NCBI GenBank assembly: GCA_964453035.1
Contig: CAYVOX010000028.1
Span: 1-27,615, forward strand
DNA length: 27,615 bases
Reading direction: 5' to 3'
Origin: CAYVOX01 sp964453035
GTDB lineage: Bacteria > Chloroflexota > Anaerolineae > Anaerolineales > Anaerolineaceae
A model generated the notes under the pieces. The model did no database searches and was not told where the DNA came from. It worked only from the letters and a program-made list of their open reading frames with translations. Of this stretch, positions 21,887 through 27,615 are shown piece by piece (position 1 is the stretch's first letter; every line of letters begins with the position of its first letter). Both the position numbers and the translations under genes were made by a program.

Positions 21887-22992
21887 CGCAGCCCCTCCTT
21901 CTTTTGATGAGACTGGTAAGCCAGCTGCCGGGCGAGGTTAGCCAGGTGCCGGGCGGCATCTGGACGGGCAAGAGAGCGCGCAGCCTGGCGCATCGCCTGC
22001 AACTCCTGGGGCTGGTTGAGCAGGCGGCGAACCGTTGGAAGAAGCGCCTGGCTGAACTGATCTGCGGTGAGCACGAGGGCTGCGCCGCGGTTGGCGAGAT
22101 AATCAGCATTGACCTTCTGATAGCGCCAGGCGTACTGGTAAGGGACGAGAATGGCGGGCAGGCCAAAGAGCGGGTACTCGCCGAGGGTTGAAGCTCCGGC
22201 GCGGCTGATAGCCAGGTCGGCGGAGGCAAGCGCGGCGCCCATCTCGTAGAGGTAAGGCATGGGATGGTAGCGGGATTGCACTACCGCGGGGAGGGCATCA
22301 CGGGCGGCCTGGGCTGCTGGCCAATCGGGAGAGCCAGTGATGTGAACAATCTGAGCCAGTTCCAGCAGAGCGGGCAGTTGCGCAAAGACGGGCTGGTTAA
22401 TGGTGCGTGCCCCCTTGGAGCCTCCGGCGACCAGCAGAATGGGTTGTTGTGAGGTAAGGCTCAGGAAGTCACGACCTTTTTCTTCGGTCCAGGCGTGTAG
22501 CTCAGGGCGGATGGGGTAGCCGGTGACCTCGGTATGGGCGCGCGGGCTAAAATACTGGCGCGATTCGGAGGTGGTGAGGGCGATGGTGCGGGCAAAGCGC
22601 GCCAGGAATTTGAGCGCGAGACCGGGTTCGATATCCGGCACGTAAAGCAGGGAAGGCACCTTGCGGGCAGCAACCGCCATAGGAGCAGCAACATAGCCGC
22701 CGGTGAAGATCATCACGTCCGGTTTGAACTGGCTGAGGATGCGGCGGGAGGCAAAAATGCCTCGCACCAGGCGCAGGGTATTGCCCGGCAAGGCCAGCAA
22801 GCCGACTCCGTGAACGCCTGCAGCAGGAATGGCTGCAAAGGGGATGGATTCGCGCTGAATCAAATCAGCCTCCATGCCACCTTCGCCGCCGACCCATAGA
22901 GCGGCTTCCACATCACTCCCGAGGGCTTTCAGAACCGAGAGGGCTGGGTACACGCCCCCTCCGGTCCCTCCGGCGCAAATCAACAACCGCAC
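21883..22992 (-). CDS. murG: MurG-type N-acetylglucosaminyltransferase with altered acceptor-site motifs
   Basis: MurG transfers GlcNAc from UDP-GlcNAc to lipid I, making lipid II on the cytoplasmic membrane face. The 369-residue protein is a GT-B glycosyltransferase. The C-terminal donor half is canonical: GGSKGARTIN (190-199), SRAGASTLGE, and a WRYQKVNA segment keeping the Gln and Asn. The N-terminal half is unusual: GGTGGG (8-13) replaces GGTGGH, and YVPD (117-120) stands where HEQN is expected. GTG at 22992 has GGGAGG seven bases upstream, so the start lies 80 bases inside ftsW. The longer frame from 23043 is rejected. Operon position between ftsW and murC supports the MurG role. Confidence 0.88.
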   Translation of the reverse strand: MRLLICAGGTGGGVYPALSVLKALGSDVEAALWVGGEGGMEADLIQRESIPFAAIPAAGVHGVGLLALPGNTLRLVRGIFASRRILSQFKPDVMIFTGGYVAAPMAVAARKVPSLLYVPDIEPGLALKFLARFARTIALTTSESRQYFSPRAHTEVTGYPIRPELHAWTEEKGRDFLSLTSQQPILLVAGGSKGARTINQPVFAQLPALLELAQIVHITGSPDWPAAQAARDALPAVVQSRYHPMPYLYEMGAALASADLAISRAGASTLGEYPLFGLPAILVPYQYAWRYQKVNADYLANRGAALVLTADQFSQALLPTVRRLLNQPQELQAMRQAARSLARPDAARHLANLARQLAYQSHQKKEGLR

Positions 22993-24172
22993 CTTGAGAC
23001 CTCCCTTCCGGATTTGCAGACTGCATCTTTGAAACACGCGCAATGTTCATGAGAAGACCAATACCAATAAGGGATGAAACCATGCTGGAACCTCCGGCGC
23101 TCATAAAGGGGAGGGCATTGCCAGCGAAGGGGAAGAGGTTGACGATCACACCCATGTTAATGAATGCATCGAACGATATCCAGAAGGTGATGCCAGCCGC
23201 CAGCAGGCGACCGAGCAAGTCAGGCGCATTTTTGGCGATGGAAAGGCCGCGCCACATGAAGAGAACATACAGCAAGAGGATAAGCACAGAGCCGATGATA
23301 CCGATTTCCTCAATGATGACGGCGAAGATGCTGTCGGTCCAGGGGTAGGGCAGGCCCTCAAATTTGGCTGAGCCGCGACCAAGCCCTACGCCAAGCCAGC
23401 CGCCAGAAAGGATGGCGGGGATGGCGAGCTGGATATGATCTGAAGCCTGTTTTGGGCTGATGAGGCCCTTGATAAACTGGTCAATCCGTTCGCGGCCTGT
23501 ATCACTGACCAGAAGGAGGAGGCCAATGACCACAATGCCAATGGCGAGGATGATGAGAATCTGGCGAAAATCGGCGCCGGCCAGGATGAAGAGGAGCACA
23601 CCGAGGATGAGCAGCGTGAGCGTGGCGGACAGGTCGGGCTGCCAGAAAATGAGGCCGGCGTAGATACCCAGGATTATGCCCATCGGCAACAGGCCAAAAG
23701 CCATATTGTTAAGCACTTCCTGTTTGGAGACCAGCCAGAAGGAGAGATAAATGACGATGGCGAGCATGGTGAATTCGGAAGGTTGAACTGAACCACCATC
23801 AAAGAGGGTGCGCTGGGCGTTGTTGCGAATCTCTCCGACCAGTTTGACGTAAACCAGGGCAAAGAAAATGAGGACCATCATGGGGATGAGCAATTTCTTG
23901 TACCAGTGGTAGTCAAAAAGGTTCATGGCGATGATGATGAAAGCGCCAATGCCGATCCAGCGTATCTGGCTGTTCATCACCGCAGCCACATCCCCGTATT
24001 CCTTCATGCTGAATTTCCAACTGGCGGAATAGACAAACATGAGGCCAACGACCAGCAAGGCAAAAAGCACCACGCTCAGCCAGAGATCAAAATAGAGCTG
24101 GAAACGGCCCAGTTTTCTGATTGGGCGGGTGACGGAGGTTGAAGGCGTCCTTACGAAAGTTGATGTACCCAT
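22913..24172 (-). CDS. ftsW: Lipid II polymerase FtsW (SEDS family)
   Basis: FtsW polymerises lipid II into septal glycan strands together with a class B penicillin-binding protein. The 419-residue protein has about ten membrane segments and SEDS signatures: QPSEF (130-134), WQPDLSATLTL (177-187), and GVGLGRGSAKFEGLPYPWTD (261-280), with the functionally important Asp at 280, followed by IFAVIIEEIG. A Ser/Pro/Arg-rich cytoplasmic tail (from about 390) is encoded by DNA shared with the start of murG. ATG at 24172 overlaps the murD stop by 22 bases; GGAGAG lies rather far upstream (about 11 bases). RodA is the alternative SEDS protein, but the dcw position favours FtsW. Confidence 0.95.
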   Translation of the reverse strand: MGTSTFVRTPSTSVTRPIRKLGRFQLYFDLWLSVVLFALLVVGLMFVYSASWKFSMKEYGDVAAVMNSQIRWIGIGAFIIIAMNLFDYHWYKKLLIPMMVLIFFALVYVKLVGEIRNNAQRTLFDGGSVQPSEFTMLAIVIYLSFWLVSKQEVLNNMAFGLLPMGIILGIYAGLIFWQPDLSATLTLLILGVLLFILAGADFRQILIILAIGIVVIGLLLLVSDTGRERIDQFIKGLISPKQASDHIQLAIPAILSGGWLGVGLGRGSAKFEGLPYPWTDSIFAVIIEEIGIIGSVLILLLYVLFMWRGLSIAKNAPDLLGRLLAAGITFWISFDAFINMGVIVNLFPFAGNALPFMSAGGSSMVSSLIGIGLLMNIARVSKMQSANPEGRSQGAVVDLRRRDRRGRVPSPLGSESPRE

Positions 24173-25536
24173 GTCTTAAAACGCTCTCCACGTTCTTCAA
24201 AGTCTTTAAATTCGTCAAAACTTGTTCCACCGGGAGAAAGCAAGACCACATCTCCGGGTTCTGCCACCTGAGCGGCGGCGGCAACGGCAGCCTGAAGGCC
24301 GCTGCAGGGCGTGATGCTTGCCAGACGGGCAGCGGGGCGCAGCGGACCGAGGGCTTTAAGGATGATTGGAGCAGCCTCACCAAAGACCACGCAGTGGTCA
24401 ACGCGCTGATGGACGAGTTCGGCCAGGTCGGTCCAGGTGAGGTTTTTATCGCGCCCGCCGAGCAGGAGAACGAGCGGCTCGGAAAAGGCGTGAATGTCGG
24501 CGATGGTGCGCTCGGGGGCGGTAGCGATGGTATCGTTGTACCAGTCAGCACCGCGCCAGGTGCGTACCCATTCCAGGCGGTGGGGCACGCCGGGAAAATC
24601 GGCGACGCCTGCCTGCATGGCGGAGGGTGAAAAACCGGCAGCATGGGCAACGGCGCAGGCTGCCAGCACGTTGAGCAGGTTGTGCTCGCCGCGCAGGCGG
24701 ATGATGGCGGCATCCATTAATTCGGCGGTGACAGCATCGGTTTGAAGCCAGAGCTTGCCCTCAGCCACAAAACTGCCAACCTGCTGCGGGGCGGGACGGG
24801 CCAGGCCAAAACTGATGCACTGGCCGGCTACAGCTGAAGCCAGGCTCCAGGCGCGGGGGTCATCCCGACCGAGAACAGCAATATCAGAGGGGCGCTGGTG
24901 GGTGAGGATGTTGGCTTTGGCAGCAGTGTAGGCAGCCATGGTGCCGTGACGGTCGAGGTGGTTGGGGGTGATGTTGAGGATTGCGGCAATGTGGGGCGAG
25001 ATGGTCATCAACTCGAGCTGGAAGCTGGATAGCTCGAGGATGACGAGGTCGTCGGGTTGGATTTGATCGAGGAACTCGATGAGGGGCAGGCCGATGTTGC
25101 CGCCAACCCAAACTTTGCGGGGCGGCTCCACGGCCGATTGCGCCATGCGGCCGATGAGGGTGGTGGTGGTGGTTTTTCCGGCTGAGCCGGTGATGCCGAT
25201 GACCGGGCAAGGGACGGCTTCCATGAAGAGCTGGGAATCGTTGGTGAGCGGAATGCCAGCAACGATAGCCTGCTGCACCACGGGGAGATTGAGGGGCACG
25301 CCGCCGGAAAGGCAGAGCAGGTCACAACCCTCAAGCAGAGAAAGGGGATGACCGCCGACCACCCAGGTGATATCCAGGCCGGTCAGCGCTGCGCGGGCAC
25401 CTTCCAACTGGGCGGCGGGGCGCTGGTCGGTGAGGGTGACGCGGGCGCCGCGTTGCGCGAGGTAGCGTGCGAGCGCCAGCCCCTGGCGGGCTGCGCCGAT
25501 GATCACCACGCGAACATCCTTCCAGTTTCTGCTCAT
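24151..25536 (-). CDS. murD: UDP-N-acetylmuramoylalanine--D-glutamate ligase MurD
   Basis: MurD adds D-glutamate to UDP-MurNAc-L-Ala. The 461-residue protein has an N-terminal UDP-binding domain (VVIIGAARQGLALARYL, 10-26), the ATP loop GITGSAGKTTTTT (114-126), GGNIGLPLIEFL, LELSSFQLE and NITPNHLDRHGT in the central domain, and a C-terminal domain with LLLGGRDKNLTW. Length matches the family. ATG at 25536 overlaps the mraY stop by four bases, and the 3' end overlaps ftsW by 22 bases, so expression is likely coupled on both sides. Confidence 0.97.
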   Translation of the reverse strand: MSRNWKDVRVVIIGAARQGLALARYLAQRGARVTLTDQRPAAQLEGARAALTGLDITWVVGGHPLSLLEGCDLLCLSGGVPLNLPVVQQAIVAGIPLTNDSQLFMEAVPCPVIGITGSAGKTTTTTLIGRMAQSAVEPPRKVWVGGNIGLPLIEFLDQIQPDDLVILELSSFQLELMTISPHIAAILNITPNHLDRHGTMAAYTAAKANILTHQRPSDIAVLGRDDPRAWSLASAVAGQCISFGLARPAPQQVGSFVAEGKLWLQTDAVTAELMDAAIIRLRGEHNLLNVLAACAVAHAAGFSPSAMQAGVADFPGVPHRLEWVRTWRGADWYNDTIATAPERTIADIHAFSEPLVLLLGGRDKNLTWTDLAELVHQRVDHCVVFGEAAPIILKALGPLRPAARLASITPCSGLQAAVAAAAQVAEPGDVVLLSPGGTSFDEFKDFEERGERFKTWVHQLS

Positions 25537-26528
25537 TTTGACACCGCAATCGCAATACCCAACATAGCTCCAAGCAGACCGACCAGCCAGAAGCGTTGGA
25601 CAACCTGAGTCTCGGACCAGCCGAGCATCTCAAAGTGGAGATGAATGGGGGCCATTTTGAAGAAGCGCTTGCCGTGGGTGGCTTTGAAATAAAGAATCTG
25701 GATGATGTCGCTGAGGGCTTCGGAGACCGGGATGACGGCAATGAGGGGCAGGAGCAGCCATTGACCGGTCATCAGGGCTACCACGGCGAGGGCAGCTCCC
25801 AGGGGCAACGAGCCGGTATCGCCCATGAAGAGTTGGGCGGGATGGGCGTTATACCAGAGGAAGGCGAACAGCGCGCCAACCAGCGTGAAGCAGAAGCGAC
25901 CGAGAAAAACCTGGCCTTGAAGAAGGGCGATGCCGCCGTAGGCAACAAAAGCCGTGGCGGCAATGAGCCCGGCCAGCCCATCGAGGCCATCGGTAAAGTT
26001 CATGGCGTTGGAAGCACCGACGATAATGAAAATAGCAATCGGGATGTACCATATGCCAAGGGAAATGGGCTCTTTAACGCCGGGCCAGTACATATCGGGG
26101 ACGTCCAGCATGTACTTGAGCACAAGAACGATGCCGAGTGCCAGCAGCACCTGAAAGAGGAACTTAGTGCGGGCGCGCATGCCCTCGCCCCGGCGCTTGC
26201 CGCGGATACCTTCCCAGTCGTCAACTGCTCCGAGGACGCCGTAGATGACCATGACAACCATCGGGACAAGGACTGAGCGCCCGATGAAGTTGAAGCCGAG
26301 CAGGGAGGCGGCATTGAGTAGGATGGTGAGGGTGAGCACCGGGATGATAAACATTATCCCGCCCATGGAGGGAGTGCCCATTTTGACGGTGTGAAAACCG
26401 GGCTCTTCCACGCGGATGAGCTTGCCAATTTTAAAGTGGCGCAGGATACGAATGAGCGGACCACCCCAGATAACGGTCATCATGAAGCTGAGCGTGCTGA
26501 GAGAGAGGGCCAGCGTGGTTTCGGTCAT
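25533..26528 (-). CDS. mraY: Phospho-N-acetylmuramoyl-pentapeptide transferase MraY
   Basis: MraY transfers phospho-MurNAc-pentapeptide to undecaprenyl phosphate, forming lipid I. The 331-residue membrane protein has FHTVKMGTPSMGG (45-57), the Asp pair at 103-104 (AVDDWEG), NFTDGLDGLA (177-186), FMGDTGSLPLGA (234-245, catalytic Asp237) and APIHLHFE (293-300), where the usual HHH reads HLH. About ten membrane segments are visible. It is slightly shorter than the E. coli enzyme (360). ATG at 26528 overlaps the murF stop by four bases and the stop overlaps murD by four. Confidence 0.97.
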   Translation of the reverse strand: MTETTLALSLSTLSFMMTVIWGGPLIRILRHFKIGKLIRVEEPGFHTVKMGTPSMGGIMFIIPVLTLTILLNAASLLGFNFIGRSVLVPMVVMVIYGVLGAVDDWEGIRGKRRGEGMRARTKFLFQVLLALGIVLVLKYMLDVPDMYWPGVKEPISLGIWYIPIAIFIIVGASNAMNFTDGLDGLAGLIAATAFVAYGGIALLQGQVFLGRFCFTLVGALFAFLWYNAHPAQLFMGDTGSLPLGAALAVVALMTGQWLLLPLIAVIPVSEALSDIIQILYFKATHGKRFFKMAPIHLHFEMLGWSETQVVQRFWLVGLLGAMLGIAIAVSK

Positions 26529-27615
26529 TCAACCACCTCCAGGGCGGCGACAATGCGTTCCATGCGCAGGCTATGAGAGCCTTTGATGAGGGCCACATCG
26601 CCAGAGCGCAGATTGGTTTTAAGGTATTGAGCGGCTTCAATGACGCCGGGCAACCAGGTGATGGCGTGGGAGGACATTCCGGCAGCCAGGGCAGCATCAG
26701 CGATTAGTTTGCCCAGCTCACCAACCGCCACCAGCGCAGAGCACACTTCGGCGGCACGGCGGCCAACAATTTCGTGACCTTCCTTTTCGTACTGGCCGAG
26801 TTCGTACATATCGCCGAGAACGGCAACCTTACGTCCATCCAGTTCCGCAAGCAGGTTAAGGGCTGCCAGAACGGACTCAGGGGAGGCGTTGTAGGTATCA
26901 TCCAGCACCAGGGCGCCGTTTTTGGTGTGAACGGCAACCAGGCGAAGCTGTGAACCACCGCGCTGCAGGCCGGCGGCAATTTCATGCCAGGTTAAGCCTT
27001 CCACCAGCCCAACGGCAGCGGCGCGCAGGGCGGTATGGACGGAGTGCTGCCCGATGAGGGGAGCGCGCAGGGTGAGCACTTCACCCTGGTAGTGCAGACG
27101 GAAGCGGATGCCTTCGAGCCCCATGCCTTCAATTTCATCAGCCCACAGGTCGGCGTTGGCGTTGAGCCCGTAGAAAAAAACCTTTGCGCGGGTGAGCTGA
27201 GCCATGGGGCGGACGAGTGGGTCGTCATAGTTGAGCACAGCGACGCCCTGCGGAGCGGTGGGAAGAGCCTGAACGAGTTCAGCCTTGCCCTGCGCGATGG
27301 CTTCTTTGGAGCCGGCGCGTTCGGCGTGAACGGTTCCAATGTTGGTGATGACCCCCACAGAGGGTAGGGCCAGGTCGCAGAGGAAGGCAATCTCGCCGGG
27401 GACGTAAAATCCCATCTCGAGGACGGCGCGCTGGTGCTGCTGGCCGAGCGAAAGCAGGGTGAGGGGAAGGCCAATCTCATTATTGAGGTTGCCGGGGTTT
27501 TTGAGGGTGATGAAGCGCTGACCCAGTACCTCCGCGACGAGCTCCTTGGTGGTGGATTTACCCACGCTGCCGGTGATGCCAATCACGCGCACCTGGCACT
27601 GGCGGCGCCAGTAGC
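26525..27615 (-). CDS. murF: UDP-N-acetylmuramoyl-tripeptide--D-alanyl-D-alanine ligase MurF (5' end outside window)
   Basis: MurF adds the D-Ala-D-Ala dipeptide made by Ddl to the UDP-MurNAc tripeptide. The frame is open to the right window edge, so the N-terminal substrate-binding domain is missing; about 362 residues are visible. The central ATP domain has GITGSVGKSTTKE (Ser replacing the usual first Thr after the P-loop Lys), NPGNLNNEIGLPLTLL and the EMGFYVPGEI segment. The C-terminal domain has DDTYNASPESV and LGDMYELG. A GTG at 27592 lies immediately before the P-loop strand and is too late to be the real start. mraY follows with a four-base overlap. Confidence 0.95.
   Translation of the reverse strand, partial: YWRRQCQVRVIGITGSVGKSTTKELVAEVLGQRFITLKNPGNLNNEIGLPLTLLSLGQQHQRAVLEMGFYVPGEIAFLCDLALPSVGVITNIGTVHAERAGSKEAIAQGKAELVQALPTAPQGVAVLNYDDPLVRPMAQLTRAKVFFYGLNANADLWADEIEGMGLEGIRFRLHYQGEVLTLRAPLIGQHSVHTALRAAAVGLVEGLTWHEIAAGLQRGGSQLRLVAVHTKNGALVLDDTYNASPESVLAALNLLAELDGRKVAVLGDMYELGQYEKEGHEIVGRRAAEVCSALVAVGELGKLIADAALAAGMSSHAITWLPGVIEAAQYLKTNLRSGDVALIKGSHSLRMERIVAALEVVE

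Noticed and set aside
1..27615. tRNA, rRNA, SRP RNA or riboswitch genes
   Set aside because: I looked in the intergenic gaps and saw no cloverleaf, conserved rRNA stretch, SRP RNA core or known riboswitch signature; the gaps are short.

Overview
The window is a gene-dense chromosomal segment with moderately high GC. It most likely comes from a Chloroflexota bacterium close to Anaerolineae. This assignment is inference. It rests on a mevalonate kinase plus isopentenyl phosphate kinase pair, a MurG with a non-canonical acceptor-side motif set, a topoisomerase I with an extra N-terminal zinc ribbon, and a division/cell-wall (dcw) cluster carrying a CvpA-like gene and a small unknown gene. No RNA gene, insertion sequence, CRISPR array or prophage is visible. 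No gene-free stretch exceeds 300 bases; the longest is 13961-14186, which holds a duplicated 49-bp repeat and a terminator-like hairpin.

Left block, plus strand (1-8629): the 3' end of an unrecognised gene, then ffh (SRP54), rpsP (S16), a KH-domain RNA-binding protein (KhpA type), rimM, dprA, a mannose-1-phosphate guanylyltransferase, topA and a two-membrane-segment protein I do not recognise. The ffh-rpsP-KH-rimM run is a widely conserved ribosome and secretion neighbourhood. The block ends at a strong bidirectional terminator (8647-8677) facing a convergent minus-strand block.

Middle block, minus strand (13080 down to 8694): a UbiA-family membrane prenyltransferase, mevalonate kinase, isopentenyl phosphate kinase, a dGTPase-like HD hydrolase and, after a 118-base gap with a strong hairpin, greA. 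The first three genes point to isoprenoid supply by an alternative mevalonate route and to use of a polyprenyl phosphate. tlyA, an rRNA methyltransferase gene, diverges from the UbiA gene on the plus strand and converges on ftsZ.

Right block, minus strand (27615 down to 14187): a dcw cluster reading murF (cut by the window edge)-mraY-murD-ftsW-murG-cvpA-like-murC-small ORF-murB-ddl-ftsQ-ftsA-ftsZ. Most junctions overlap by 4 to 80 bases or are separated by fewer than 12, so the genes look co-transcribed and translationally coupled. Together they make the peptidoglycan precursor (MurB, MurC, MurD, MurF, Ddl), load it on the lipid carrier (MraY, MurG), polymerise it at the septum (FtsW) and assemble the divisome (FtsQ, FtsA, FtsZ). 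murE, ftsI and mraZ/mraW are not seen and may lie beyond the right edge.

Most of the content is recognisable housekeeping. The points most worth a second look are a near-perfect 16-bp inverted repeat inside the 5' end of rimM, the altered MurG motifs, the 60-residue unknown dcw gene, the unknown membrane protein at 7565-8629, and the isoprenoid gene set.
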